DNA from: Candidatus Lachnocurva vaginae
GTDB lineage: Bacteria; Bacillota; Clostridia; Lachnospirales; Lachnospiraceae
Direction of reading: 5' to 3'
Length of the DNA stretch: 64,000 nt
Assembly (NCBI GenBank): GCA_011082265.1
Contig: CP049781.1
Span: 806,001 to 870,000 of the forward strand
Shown here: positions 33,306 to 43,779 of the stretch, one piece after another
Layout: each line of letters begins with the position of its first letter
Numbering within the stretch: the stretch's first letter is position 1
Translations under genes and position numbers: made by a program
Notes under the pieces: generated by a model
Databases searched by the model: none
What the model was told of the DNA's origin: nothing
The model's input: only the letters and a program-made list of their open reading frames with translations

Positions 33306-35285
33306 TTAAACTATCCTTTTGAACATTTTATCCAAATCGTCTCTTGAAAATGATATCATAGTAGGCCGACCATGCGGACAATGATAAGGATTTTCCAATG
33401 TTAAAAGATTTGAAATAAGAGATTTAATCTCTTCACTATTATGTATTTCATTACCTTTGATTGATGCTTTACAAGCCATTGTGGCAATGATTTGACGTGA
33501 TACTTTTGAATCGATTATATTTTTACATCTTTTATAATTTCCCAAAATATCGTAAAAAAGTTCTCTTTTGTCAGCTTTTAAAAGCCCAAATGGAACTCCT
33601 GTAAGTGCAAAATCCATTCCACCAAAATGTTCTATAGAAAAACCAAATGAAGAAAAACTTTCCATGTTGTTATCAAGTATTATTTTCTCCTCGGCATCTA
33701 AAGTTACCATTATAGGAGGACTTATAGTTTGAGTTAATATAGATTTATCTTTAAATTGCTTCATAAGTTTTTCAAAATTAACTTTTTCATGTGCAGCGTG
33801 TTGATCTACAATATACATTTTTTTATTATATTCAATAATCCAGTAGGTGTTAAATACCTGACCTATAATATCAAAATGTTCTTTTGCATATTCTGTTAAA
33901 AAGCTTCTCTGCTCGTACCTTTTATTTTCATATGAATTATTTGAAGCAATTTCTATCTTATCATTTGATGCAATCTCTTCTTTCGTGGAAAAATTACTGT
34001 CAGAAAAATATTTAGTATCATTTAATATATTCTTATCTGACGGAGTAAAATCCAAATCATTTTTCGATAAATCCGGAGAAACTAAAGATGATACATCTTC
34101 ATACTCCTCCTCTTTTATGTAAGGAACATTTTCAGTATAGTAGATTTCTCTTTTTCTTTCAAAGAAAGGTTCATTTCCTAAAACTTTATTTTTTACATCT
34201 ATATTATTATTTTTATAGTCTTCATTATTAGGCTCACCATTATTATCAAAATTTTTTATTTTAAAATCGTTTATGACATCAATGTCTTCTCTTTGTATAA
34301 GTCTTATGTGGACAGATTTTGCAATTTCCGCATATATATCGCCCTTAGTTTCTTCTATCCTAACTTCTTCTTTTTTTGGGTGAAAATTAACATCCACAAC
34401 TCCTGGTGTAAAATAAAGATTAAGAATACAAAATGGATGTTGATGTTGCATAAGATATCCCTTATATCCATCTTCTAGTGCAGAAGATAATTTTTTTCCC
34501 GATACGCTTCTTTTATTTATAAAGAAAATCTCAAACTTTCTATTTCCTCTATTTATAACGGATTTTCCGATAAAGCCTTCTATTTTTATATTTTCGGATT
34601 CATATTTTATAGGCAAAATATTATCAGCAATATTTTTACCATAAATTCGATAAATCACTTCCATAAGGTTATTATTTCCCGAAGTTACAATTTTTTCTTT
34701 TCCCTGATTTATGAATCGAAATGCAATGTCAGGGCGTGATAAAGCGAGATGTGCAATAATCTCCTCAATGTGTATGGCTTCGGTTTGATTTGAATTTAAA
34801 AATTTTTTTCTTACTGGTGTATTAAAGAATAAATCTTTTATTATAAATGTAGTTCCTTTAGGTGCTCCGATATCAGAAAAATCTTTTTCAACTCCGCCTT
34901 CTATAACATATGATGTTCCAAGAACATCGTCTTCATGTTTTGTTATAAGATTAACCCTTGATACAGCTGCAATACTTGAAAGTGCTTCTCCTCTAAATCC
35001 TAAAGTCTTTACGACATAAAGATCTTTAGCACTTTTGATTTTACTTGTTGAATGTCTTAAAAATGCTTTTCTTACTTGGTCTTTTCTTATGCCGATTCCG
35101 TTATCGCTTACTCTTATAAAAGATGTTCCTCCATCTTTTATTTCTATGGAAATTGTATTTGCCATAGCATCGATTGAATTTTCAATAAGCTCTTTTATGA
35201 CAGACGAAGGTCTTTCGATTACTTCTCCTGCTGCAATTTTATCAATTGTATGTTCATCTAATACATTTATTTCACTATTTACCAT
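33306..35285 (-). CDS. mutL: DNA mismatch repair protein MutL (endonuclease type)
   Basis: A 659-residue MutL. The N-terminal GHKL ATPase has ELIENSIDA, DNGIG and TLGFRGEAL. A low-complexity Asn/Asp/Glu/Lys linker runs from about 340 to 455. The C-terminal dimerisation domain carries the metal endonuclease motif DQHAAHEKVNFE (DQHAx2Ex4E) and CPHGRP, so this MutL should nick DNA itself, as expected where MutH is absent. It overlaps mutS by 7 bp. Confidence 0.95.
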   Translation of the reverse strand: MVNSEINVLDEHTIDKIAAGEVIERPSSVIKELIENSIDAMANTISIEIKDGGTSFIRVSDNGIGIRKDQVRKAFLRHSTSKIKSAKDLYVVKTLGFRGEALSSIAAVSRVNLITKHEDDVLGTSYVIEGGVEKDFSDIGAPKGTTFIIKDLFFNTPVRKKFLNSNQTEAIHIEEIIAHLALSRPDIAFRFINQGKEKIVTSGNNNLMEVIYRIYGKNIADNILPIKYESENIKIEGFIGKSVINRGNRKFEIFFINKRSVSGKKLSSALEDGYKGYLMQHQHPFCILNLYFTPGVVDVNFHPKKEEVRIEETKGDIYAEIAKSVHIRLIQREDIDVINDFKIKNFDNNGEPNNEDYKNNNIDVKNKVLGNEPFFERKREIYYTENVPYIKEEEYEDVSSLVSPDLSKNDLDFTPSDKNILNDTKYFSDSNFSTKEEIASNDKIEIASNNSYENKRYEQRSFLTEYAKEHFDIIGQVFNTYWIIEYNKKMYIVDQHAAHEKVNFEKLMKQFKDKSILTQTISPPIMVTLDAEEKIILDNNMESFSSFGFSIEHFGGMDFALTGVPFGLLKADKRELFYDILGNYKRCKNIIDSKVSRQIIATMACKASIKGNEIHNSEEIKSLISNLLTLENPYHCPHGRPTMISFSRDDLDKMFKRIV

Positions 35286-37942
35286 CTGTTCTTAACCTTT
35301 TTTTGAAGAGAATTTAGCGTATTCATTGCATCAATTGGCGTCATATGCGATAAATCGTATGATTTTATTTCTTCCATGATGTCTTTATCGCTTAATATAT
35401 TAAAAAATGACATCTGATTTTCAATTTCATCACTATTTGCATTCTTTAAAGATTCATTACTTTTACTTCCTTTTACAGAAATTCCTGCAGTAAGATTATT
35501 TTCATTTTCTTTAAGAATTTCATTAAGAAGTTCCTCAGCTCTGTCAAGAAGTGCTTTCGGAAGTCCTGCAAGACGTGCAACCTCAATGCCGTAACTTCTG
35601 TCAGCACCGCCTTTTACAATTTTTCTTAAGAATACGATTCCATTTTCATTTTCACTTACAGCACTACAGAAATTATGAACTCCTGAAAGTTTTCCTTCAA
35701 GTTCTGTAAGTTCATGATAATGAGTTGCAAATAGAGTTTTTGCACCTAAAATTTTTGGATCGCATACATATTCAATTACAGACCACGCAATAGAAAGCCC
35801 ATCGAAGGTGCTTGTACCTCGTCCGATTTCATCAAGGATTAGAAGTGAGTCTTTCGTCGCATGTTTTAAAATATTTGCAACCTCATTCATTTCCATCATA
35901 AATGTACTTTGACCGCTTGATAAATCGTCTGTAGCTCCTACTCTTGTAAAAATTCTGTCACATATTCCAATATTTGCACTTTCAGAAGGGACAAAAGATC
36001 CCATCTGAGCCATGAGTACAATAAGAGCAACCTGTCTCATATATGTGGATTTTCCTGCCATATTAGGACCTGTTATGATGGCAACTCTACTGTCTTTCAT
36101 ATCGAGATATGTATCATTATCGACAAATAAAGTATCTTTTAGCATTTTTTCTACTACAGGATGTCGCCCACCTTTGATTTCAATTTTCCCTGTCGTATTG
36201 ATTTTAGGGCGATTATATCTTCCTTTTTCTGATGCAACAGAAATAGAAATAAAAGCGTCAAGCTTTGCAAGAGCCTTTGCAGTTTCCTGAATTTCTTTTA
36301 CTTCTTTTACAATTTCATCCAAAATATGATTATATATTTCATTTTCCAAGTGTACCAGTCTATCTTCAGAACCTAAAATTTTATTTTCCATTTCCTTAAG
36401 TTCTTCCGTATAAAATCTTTCAGCATTGGTTAAAGTCTGTTTTCTTATAAAGTAATCCGGAACCATATTTAAAAAAGAGTTTGTAACTTCAATATAATAT
36501 CCGAAAACTTTATTGTATTTTACTCGTAATTTTTTGATTCCTGTTTTTTCTTTTTCTTTTTCTTCAAGATTTAAAAGCCACTGCTTTCCATTCCTTTTTG
36601 CTTCTCTAAGTTCCTTTACAGTAATATCAAAAGTTTCTTTTATGATTCCGCCATCATGAACACTTGCAGGAGCATCATCTATTATGGAATTTTCAAGTAA
36701 ATTTGTTATATTAGAAAGTTCATTTATATTTTTATTTATGTCTTTTAGCAAAGAAGAAGAAAAATCATTTAATACAGTCTTAATTCCTGGTATTTTTTTT
36801 AGAGAATTTTTAAGTGCAATAAGGTCTCTAGGATTTGCAGTTCGATATGATACTTTGGTTAAAAGCCTTTCAAGATCGTATATTGAAGATAAATACTCTC
36901 TAAGTTCTTCTCTATCTATAACATTTTTTAAAAGTTCTTCTACTGCATCAAGACGTTTTTCAATATTAGTTTTATTTCTGAGTGGCTGCTCTATCATGAA
37001 ACGTAAATATCTTGCTCCCATTGCAGTCTTTGTGTGATCTAATACCCAAAATAAAGAACCCTTCTTTTCTTTTGAGTTTATAGTTTCTGTAAGCTCAAGA
37101 TTTCGCCTTGTCTGATTTGAAAGCTCCATAAAACTTTCATCTTTAAAAATATTAATATCTAAAATTGTAAGAAGTTCACTCATTTGAGTTTCCTTCATAT
37201 ATTTAAGTATGGCACCAGAAGATAAAAGTCCTGCTTCAAATCCTCTTTCTTCTATGTTTTTAATTTTAGTTTTCCCGAATTGAACATTAAGTATATTTAT
37301 TGATGACTCTTTATCAAAATAATCGCTTTTAAGTTCCGTTATTGCACAATGAAGTTTTTCTTTTATGGATTTTAAATCTATACCTGATAAATAAAAAGTT
37401 TTATCGCATAATATTTCTGAAGGCTTAAACACATAGATTTCGTTGATAAAATCGTCCTTTGATTCTATCTCAGTCATCTTAAAATCACCTGTTGAAATAT
37501 CACAAACAGTCATACCAAATGAATTGCCAAAATATGAAATTGATAAAAGATAGTTATTTTTTGATTCATCAAGAGAATTATTGTCAATATTGGTTCCTGG
37601 TGTTATAACTCTTATGACACCTCTTTTTACGATTCCCTTTGCTAATTTAGGGTCTTCAAGCTGTTCACAAATTGCAATCTTATAGCCACTTTTTACAAGT
37701 TTATTTATATAAAGGTCTGCAGCATGAAATGGAACACCACACATAGGTGCTCTTTCCTTTGTTCCACAGCTTTTCCCTGTAAGTGTAAGTTCAAGTTCTT
37801 TTGATACACATATTGCATCTTCAAAAAACATTTCATAAAAATCCCCGAGTCTGTAAAATAAAATGCAGTCGGGATAATTTTCTTTAACACTTAAGTAATG
37901 CTGCATCATAGGTGTAAATTGTTCTTTGTCTTTAATATCCAA
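35279..37942 (-). CDS. mutS: DNA mismatch repair protein MutS
   Basis: Recognises mismatches and recruits MutL. The 887-residue protein starts with the mismatch-binding domain (GDFYEMF, containing the Phe-x-Glu wedge) and has a central clamp/lever and a C-terminal ATPase with GPNMAGKST, DEIGRGTSTFDG and FATHYHELTEL. The C-terminal helix-turn-helix region is present. The start is a TTG at 37942 with AGGAG 6 nt upstream, giving the family opening with FTPMMQHY. It overlaps the flavoprotein gene by 11 bp. Confidence 0.96.
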   Translation of the reverse strand: MDIKDKEQFTPMMQHYLSVKENYPDCILFYRLGDFYEMFFEDAICVSKELELTLTGKSCGTKERAPMCGVPFHAADLYINKLVKSGYKIAICEQLEDPKLAKGIVKRGVIRVITPGTNIDNNSLDESKNNYLLSISYFGNSFGMTVCDISTGDFKMTEIESKDDFINEIYVFKPSEILCDKTFYLSGIDLKSIKEKLHCAITELKSDYFDKESSINILNVQFGKTKIKNIEERGFEAGLLSSGAILKYMKETQMSELLTILDINIFKDESFMELSNQTRRNLELTETINSKEKKGSLFWVLDHTKTAMGARYLRFMIEQPLRNKTNIEKRLDAVEELLKNVIDREELREYLSSIYDLERLLTKVSYRTANPRDLIALKNSLKKIPGIKTVLNDFSSSLLKDINKNINELSNITNLLENSIIDDAPASVHDGGIIKETFDITVKELREAKRNGKQWLLNLEEKEKEKTGIKKLRVKYNKVFGYYIEVTNSFLNMVPDYFIRKQTLTNAERFYTEELKEMENKILGSEDRLVHLENEIYNHILDEIVKEVKEIQETAKALAKLDAFISISVASEKGRYNRPKINTTGKIEIKGGRHPVVEKMLKDTLFVDNDTYLDMKDSRVAIITGPNMAGKSTYMRQVALIVLMAQMGSFVPSESANIGICDRIFTRVGATDDLSSGQSTFMMEMNEVANILKHATKDSLLILDEIGRGTSTFDGLSIAWSVIEYVCDPKILGAKTLFATHYHELTELEGKLSGVHNFCSAVSENENGIVFLRKIVKGGADRSYGIEVARLAGLPKALLDRAEELLNEILKENENNLTAGISVKGSKSNESLKNANSDEIENQMSFFNILSDKDIMEEIKSYDLSHMTPIDAMNTLNSLQKKVKNRW

Positions 37943-39554
37943 AATTAGCTCCTACTACAAAATCATTAATATTTTTTGCTATCTGCTCTGCTACTTTAAG
38001 TCCGTCAATTGCAGCGGAAGTTATACCTCCTGCATATCCTGCTCCTTCTCCTGTCGGGTATAGTCCTTTTATCTCGGATTCGAATTTATTATTTCTTATA
38101 ATTCTTACAGGAGATGAAGTCCTTGATTCTATTCCTGACAAAATAGAATCTGGCATAGAAAATCCTTTAATCTTATTATCAAAATAATTCATTCCTAAAA
38201 TAAAAGAAGAATTTATATCATCTGAAAAGATACTTCTTAAATTTGAAAATACAGTTTCTCCTTTGACTACTGATGAAAAAGCTCCGTAAGTTGTTGACTT
38301 AATATTATTTACAAAATCACCATATAACTGCTGCGGAATCTTTCCTTTTCCGAGTTCATATGCTTTTTTTTCAATGCATTCCTGATATTTTATAGCTGAC
38401 ATAGGATTACTATCTCCAAAGTCTTTTTCTCCTACAGCTACAATTATAGCACTGTTTGCATTTTTACTGTCACGCTTAGAATAGCTCATTCCATTTACTA
38501 CCATTGAGTTATCTTCAGAAGATGCATTTACAACATAACCCCCGGGGCACATACAAAAAGAGTACACACTTCTTTCACCCTTTTTATTATATGCTAATTT
38601 ATATGCAGCAGCAGGGAGATTTAATTTATTATTTCCATACTGACTTTTATTTATAAAGCTTTGTGGATGTTCCACTCTAAAACCTACTGCAAAACTTTTT
38701 GATTCCATAGGTATACCTAATTCATATAGTTTTCTTATGGTATCTCTTGCACTATGTCCTACAGAAAGAATAAGATTATTAGTTTTAATTCGTTTCGTAT
38801 CGTTTACAATAATTTCTTTTAGCAAATTATTTTCTATTACAAAATTGCTAACTTTACTGTTGAAGTGTACTTCTCCTCCAAGATTAATAATCTTATTTCT
38901 TAAATTTTTAATTATATGTATAAGTTCATCTGTTCCAAGGTGCGGTTTTGATTCATATAAAATGCTTTCTTTTGCTCCACACTCAACAAAGGTTTTTAAA
39001 ATAAAATCGATTCGACCAGACTTATCATTCACTTGAGTTGTAAGCTTGCCGTCAGAAAAAGTTCCTGCTCCTCCTTCGCCGAACGATACATTGCTTTCCT
39101 TGTTAAGAATATTTGTTTCCCAAAATTTATCAATATCCTTTTTTCTCTCATCTACATCTTTCCCACGTTCCAAAACTAAAGGACATAAACCTGCAAGTGA
39201 AAGATAATAAGCGGCAAAAAGCCCGGAAGGACCCGCTCCTACGACTATAGGTCTATTATATTTTCCTTTATCAATTTTTATCTTAGGTATAAAAAGTTCT
39301 ACTTCTTTATAAGCTGATATATTTCGATTTTTATTTTTATCAAGTACCATTTCTTCCTTTTTAGGAGGAAGCGATAAAGCTATATTATAAACATAAAAAA
39401 GATTAGGCTTTTCTCTTGCATCTAAGGATTTCCTTTTTATTTTTAACTCTTTAATTAAGCCCTTTTTTATATTTAAAATTTTTACTGCTTTTTTTAAAAG
39501 ATTATCATAGCTGTCTTCTTTTATGTCTATTTTTATATTATTTATCTGAATCAT
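37932..39554 (-). CDS. FAD-dependent oxidoreductase (uncharacterised family)
   Basis: A 540-residue flavoprotein. The first 95 residues are a basic alpha/beta extension. Residues 100-130 form the FAD dinucleotide fold (PIVVGAGPSGLFAAYYLSLAG with ERGKDVDERK after it). The C-terminus has TGEGAGYAGGITSAAIDGLK, which closes the FAD site. The family is widespread in Firmicutes with no proven substrate. An anaerobe could use it in electron transfer, but that is inference. It is linked by overlap to mutS, a recurring neighbour pair in Clostridia as far as I recall. Confidence 0.82.
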   Translation of the reverse strand: MIQINNIKIDIKEDSYDNLLKKAVKILNIKKGLIKELKIKRKSLDAREKPNLFYVYNIALSLPPKKEEMVLDKNKNRNISAYKEVELFIPKIKIDKGKYNRPIVVGAGPSGLFAAYYLSLAGLCPLVLERGKDVDERKKDIDKFWETNILNKESNVSFGEGGAGTFSDGKLTTQVNDKSGRIDFILKTFVECGAKESILYESKPHLGTDELIHIIKNLRNKIINLGGEVHFNSKVSNFVIENNLLKEIIVNDTKRIKTNNLILSVGHSARDTIRKLYELGIPMESKSFAVGFRVEHPQSFINKSQYGNNKLNLPAAAYKLAYNKKGERSVYSFCMCPGGYVVNASSEDNSMVVNGMSYSKRDSKNANSAIIVAVGEKDFGDSNPMSAIKYQECIEKKAYELGKGKIPQQLYGDFVNNIKSTTYGAFSSVVKGETVFSNLRSIFSDDINSSFILGMNYFDNKIKGFSMPDSILSGIESRTSSPVRIIRNNKFESEIKGLYPTGEGAGYAGGITSAAIDGLKVAEQIAKNINDFVVGANFGY

Positions 39555-39627
39555 ATTTGTAAAAATTCCTTAATTACTATTTCTCACAAAATTGTATATA
39601 TTGTATTAATTTACTATTTCTATAAAA

Positions 39628-39699
39628 TCTTAATTCGCTGTTATATCTTAATACTCTGTTATATCTTAATACTCTGTTATATCTTAATTCTCTGTTATA
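39628..39699. repeat. Four tandem 18-bp repeats between two flavoprotein genes
   Basis: TCTTAATACTCTGTTATA and close variants occur at 39628, 39646, 39664 and 39682 with no gap; the two middle copies are identical. The array sits in the 185-bp gap between the genes at 37932-39554 and 39740-40981. No promoter or hairpin is obvious. Confidence 0.9.
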
Positions 39700-39739
39700 A
39701 TTAAAAAATATTATATTTTATACTAAATTATAATCTAAA

Positions 39740-40981
39740 TTATTTCCCCTCAAATTTTTGCAAAATGTCATCACATGAAATTATCGCACTTGAAAAAGCA
39801 AAGTGAAGGTTATATCCTCCACAAAGCCCGTCAACATCCAATAGTTCTCCTATTATGTAAAGATTCTTAAAAAGTTTTGATTCCATAGAGTTATTAACTT
39901 CCGATATATCTACGCCGCCGCCGGTAACCTGTGCATTTTTAAAATCTGACTTATCATTTATATAAAATATATCATTTTTTATTTTATATATAATAGATTG
40001 TAATTTTTCATCTGTTATATCCCTTATTTTTTTATCATAAGATATCTTTTCTTCATCTAAAATATGATAAATTAGCTTATTCTTTAAAATCGTATTTAAA
40101 GCTTTAAAAGTATCATCTCTAAATTCGCTACTTTTTAGTATATTAAAAAGTTCATTTTCATTTATATTTGGTAAATAGTCGCATACTATAGTAACTTTAT
40201 TTCCCTTCATCTTACTTAAAATTGCATTTTTGCTTATCTGAAAAACACATATTCCGGAAAGTCCATCTTTTGTAAATTGTATTTCACCTGTAGATGAATC
40301 AATAAGCTTAGTATTTTCAAAAAGTCTTAAACTCACATCGTTTCTTATTCCAAACAAATTTTTATCATAATTTGTGCAGTATAAAGGTGTAAGAGCAGGA
40401 ACTATTTTATTTATTTTAAGTCCCAACTTTTCGCATAATTTATATCCGCTTCCGTCACTTCCAGTCTTAGGATATGATGAGCCACCACATGATAAAATTA
40501 CAATTTTGGCACAAGAAATCAATTCTCTAACAAGACCCTTTTTTTCTCTTTCTCCATAAATGTAAAAAATATCGTCTTTCTTTTTTATCTCCCTTACCTT
40601 TTTATTTAAAAGCAAGGTGACATGGTTATTAAAAGACGATAGTGCTTCCACGACAGACTTTGCTTGCATCGACATAGGATAAACATATCCATTTTTTTCT
40701 ATCGTATAAATTTTATATTCTTTTAATATAGATATAAGCTTTTTCGTATCAACTTTTTTTAACACATTTTTTATAAAATTCTTATCCTTGCAATGATAAA
40801 AATTTTCAGCCATATTATTATTTGTAATGTTACATTTCCCATTTCCTGTCATAGATAATTTTTTACCTAATGAAGAACTTCCTTCCAAAAGTAGAACATT
40901 AAAACCCCTTTTAGAAAGATATCGGGCAGAAAGCATACCCGACGCTCCTGCCCCTACTATACATATATCAAATATTTTCAT
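39740..40981 (-). CDS. HI0933-family flavoprotein (BaiN/YhiN-like)
   Basis: A 413-residue NAD(P)/FAD-dependent oxidoreductase. It starts with the dinucleotide-binding CIVGAGASGMLSARYLSKRG, followed by SSLGKKLSMTGNGKCNITN, a strong mark of the HI0933 family, and ends with GELLDVDGLCGGYNLHFAF. One member, BaiN, acts in bile acid dehydroxylation in gut Clostridia, but most members have no known substrate, and no other bai-like gene is near. GATAGG lies before the ATG. Confidence 0.85.
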   Translation of the reverse strand: MKIFDICIVGAGASGMLSARYLSKRGFNVLLLEGSSSLGKKLSMTGNGKCNITNNNMAENFYHCKDKNFIKNVLKKVDTKKLISILKEYKIYTIEKNGYVYPMSMQAKSVVEALSSFNNHVTLLLNKKVREIKKKDDIFYIYGEREKKGLVRELISCAKIVILSCGGSSYPKTGSDGSGYKLCEKLGLKINKIVPALTPLYCTNYDKNLFGIRNDVSLRLFENTKLIDSSTGEIQFTKDGLSGICVFQISKNAILSKMKGNKVTIVCDYLPNINENELFNILKSSEFRDDTFKALNTILKNKLIYHILDEEKISYDKKIRDITDEKLQSIIYKIKNDIFYINDKSDFKNAQVTGGGVDISEVNNSMESKLFKNLYIIGELLDVDGLCGGYNLHFAFSSAIISCDDILQKFEGK

Positions 40982-41057
40982 GATTTATCCTATCTTAACA
41001 TATTATCTTAGTATAAGATTTATATTGCATTATGTAATAATTACTTTTCTAACATAC

Positions 41058-42710
41058 TTATTTTAACAGATGAAGCTTTCTTGCAAGTCCTATAAGCTTA
41101 TGACCCTTTGGAAATCCTCTAAGTTCTTCCTCATCCACTACATGAATCTTTATTATAGTAACAAAATATACAAACATTCCTACAAATATTGATATAGTCA
41201 TTGCTATAAGGCTTGAATGTATTATCATATATATACCCTTATATGTAAAATATACGAAAACTCCCATAATAAGAGATGCTATTAAAGGCATAATATATGT
41301 TTTTATTAAGTCAAAGCTTATATTTCTATATTTTTTTAATGATAGTCTGTTAAGTAAACTTATAAGTAATCCATAAAATAGTAAAGAAATCAATACAGTA
41401 TAAATATGTAAGTTAGTAAATTGCATAACAACTACAAGGAAAATTGCATGTCCTATGATTGCAATAATAGCATTTTTTATAGGTTCTATCATTTTGTCAA
41501 TTCCTTGAAGAAGTCCATTTGAAAGTGTTGATATACAGAAAAATGGAATACTTATTATTCCTACTATAAGCATACGAATAGATTCTACATCAGTATCACC
41601 GAAAAGAATTCTTAAAATCGGTCCTGCCAGAACTATAAGACCTATCGTACACGGAAATGAAATTATTGATACAAATCTTGTTACCGATAAAATTTGTCTA
41701 TCTACTTCTTTATAATCTCTTTTTTTAAATGATGCAGCAATTGCAGGTACGCTGCTTGCTGCAAGTGCTGATGCTATTGAAGTTGGTATATTTCTTAAAA
41801 CATTTACTTCTCCTGTATATACACCCCACCATATCGACACTTTATCACGGTTATATCCCTTTAAAAAGGCCATATTTTTGAATATAAAAGCTTCAACGAT
41901 ATCAAATCCATTATAAATAGCGGTACTTAAAAGCACTGGAATTATGGTAAGGATTAACACCTTAAATATTTTTATATAAGATTCTTTCTTAGAATGATTT
42001 TTTTCTTTTATTATTCTTTTATTAAAATGCGTTATAAAAATAAAATATATAAATAATAAAAAAATAAGGGAAAAAAGAGCCCCTATTGCGGTTCCGAGTG
42101 TTCCTCCAGCAGCTCCATATGCTTCTTTTAAATGCTTAATATTATTTGCTTTGCCTAATTTAAGTCCATATGAAAATAGAAAATAAGCCGCAACTACACT
42201 TACGATGGCATTAATTATCTGCTCAATTATCTGTGATAATGCACTTGGCACCATCGTATTCATACCTTGAAAAAATCCCCTTAATGCTCCGCTTAAAGCT
42301 ACTATTAAAATAACGGGAGCTAAAATTTTAACGGCATATGAAGCTAAAGGTGTTCTTAAAGAAGCTGAAAACATATCAGCTCCAAAGAAAAGAACAGACA
42401 TACCCAAAAATCCACTTATAATAGAGAAAACAAATGAGCCTAGGAAGGCACGTTTTGCATTTTCATATTCTTTTAAAGCAATTTTTCCCGATATAATTTT
42501 AGAAACGGCAAGAGGGATACTGTACGAAGAAAAGATTAAAACGATATTGTATATTGAATATGCAGTACCATAATAATCATTTCCGGTTTTTCCTATAATT
42601 GCTGTGAGAGGGCCCCTATATATAAGTCCTATAATTCTACTTATAATAGAGGCAAGTGCAAGGATAGAGCCTTGCACTAAAATTGAATTCCTCTTTTTTT
42701 TGTTATTCAT
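41058..42710 (-). CDS. MurJ/SpoVB-like polysaccharide or lipid II flippase (MOP family)
   Basis: A 550-residue membrane protein with about 14 helices. The opening VQGSILALASIISRIIGLIYRGPL is typical of the SpoVB/YtgP branch of the MOP exporters, which move lipid-linked wall precursors outward. Many Firmicutes have several paralogs, so lipid II, teichoic acid precursor or polysaccharide are all possible substrates. It lies 6 bp from the YerB-like gene. Confidence 0.88.
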   Translation of the reverse strand: MNNKKKRNSILVQGSILALASIISRIIGLIYRGPLTAIIGKTGNDYYGTAYSIYNIVLIFSSYSIPLAVSKIISGKIALKEYENAKRAFLGSFVFSIISGFLGMSVLFFGADMFSASLRTPLASYAVKILAPVILIVALSGALRGFFQGMNTMVPSALSQIIEQIINAIVSVVAAYFLFSYGLKLGKANNIKHLKEAYGAAGGTLGTAIGALFSLIFLLFIYFIFITHFNKRIIKEKNHSKKESYIKIFKVLILTIIPVLLSTAIYNGFDIVEAFIFKNMAFLKGYNRDKVSIWWGVYTGEVNVLRNIPTSIASALAASSVPAIAASFKKRDYKEVDRQILSVTRFVSIISFPCTIGLIVLAGPILRILFGDTDVESIRMLIVGIISIPFFCISTLSNGLLQGIDKMIEPIKNAIIAIIGHAIFLVVVMQFTNLHIYTVLISLLFYGLLISLLNRLSLKKYRNISFDLIKTYIMPLIASLIMGVFVYFTYKGIYMIIHSSLIAMTISIFVGMFVYFVTIIKIHVVDEEELRGFPKGHKLIGLARKLHLLK

Positions 42711-42716
42711 GAATTG

Positions 42717-43778
42717 TTATTCCTGTGTACCTGTAATTTTATTTTTATCTTTACCATGCTCTTCAATTACTGAAATCCAGGTTTTCCCCGGATTTAATTT
42801 AATTTCTTCTCCTGACTCATAGAAATATTTTGTAGGCTCGGTATCTCCTGCTTTTTTCCATGTAATATTAACAACTTTTCCATTTGTTATAAATTTACCG
42901 GTTCCGCTTCCTTTTACTCCGAGGTTAAGAGTTCCTTTGTCAACATCATATTTTTCGGATGTAACATTTTCCAAAATAATATTTTTAACTTCTATAGCTT
43001 TTCCGTCAAGCTTATCTATTTGTTCTCCTCCGAACTGATATCTCTTATAAAGTCCGGTGTCCTTGTTATAAATGAACTGAGGATGATTATTTATAAAATA
43101 AAGACTTATTTTGTATGCGTCTTTTCCATCTTTTAACATGTTTTGTTTATTTTTACTTGCAAATTTAAAATGTTTATATTTATCGGCATCATACTTAAGT
43201 GAAAACTTAAGCTTTTCAGCTCCTTTTTTAAGCCCTTCATCGCTTGTATATGCATTATGAGGTGCTGGTTTATCTTTAGTCCTGAAAAATACAAAATTTC
43301 CTACACTTGAAAGTCCGTTAATTTCATCAATAATTCCTTTTTCAAGTGCTTCTTTTCCTTCATTACTTTGTCCAAAATGAGTATAAATTGCATCATATTC
43401 GGATGCAAAATAAACGTAGTAGGGTCTGCAAGATCTTACATTTCCAATTTTATTAAGCCCTTTGATACTTTCATATATAGCCATAAGACGTGTGATTCCG
43501 CCTTCAACTGGACATTCATATATAATAGATGCACTATTTAATCCATATTGAGGTATTGCATCTCTTGTATTTTCTGTCATAATGGCAAAAGGTCTTGTAT
43601 CTCTTGTTTCATCGTCAATTTTTTCACCTGTTAAAACACTTACAACTTCTTCGCCTTGATGCTTTTTTACAGTTGATTTTTTAGGTTCATCAGATGTCTT
43701 TTTACCGCAGCCACTTAAAAGGGTTGTAAGTCCTATTATTCCTACTAAAGCTAAACTTAAAAATTTCTTATGTTTCAT
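42717..43778 (-). CDS. YerB-like lipoprotein (DUF3048)
   Basis: A 353-residue exported lipoprotein. The signal peptide MKHKKFLSLALVGIIGL ends in the lipobox LLSGC, so it should be lipidated and cut by LspA. The DUF3048 body has PFAIMTENTRDAIPQYGL, CPVEGGITRLMAIYE and GNVRSCRPYYV near the N-terminal half and a C-terminal partner domain with GTGKFITNGKVVNITWKK. Function unknown; Bacillus YerB is equally uncharacterised. GGAGG 7 nt upstream selects the ATG at 43778. It follows ybeY by one base. Confidence 0.88.
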   Translation of the reverse strand: MKHKKFLSLALVGIIGLTTLLSGCGKKTSDEPKKSTVKKHQGEEVVSVLTGEKIDDETRDTRPFAIMTENTRDAIPQYGLNSASIIYECPVEGGITRLMAIYESIKGLNKIGNVRSCRPYYVYFASEYDAIYTHFGQSNEGKEALEKGIIDEINGLSSVGNFVFFRTKDKPAPHNAYTSDEGLKKGAEKLKFSLKYDADKYKHFKFASKNKQNMLKDGKDAYKISLYFINNHPQFIYNKDTGLYKRYQFGGEQIDKLDGKAIEVKNIILENVTSEKYDVDKGTLNLGVKGSGTGKFITNGKVVNITWKKAGDTEPTKYFYESGEEIKLNPGKTWISVIEEHGKDKNKITGTQE

Positions 43779-43779
43779 T

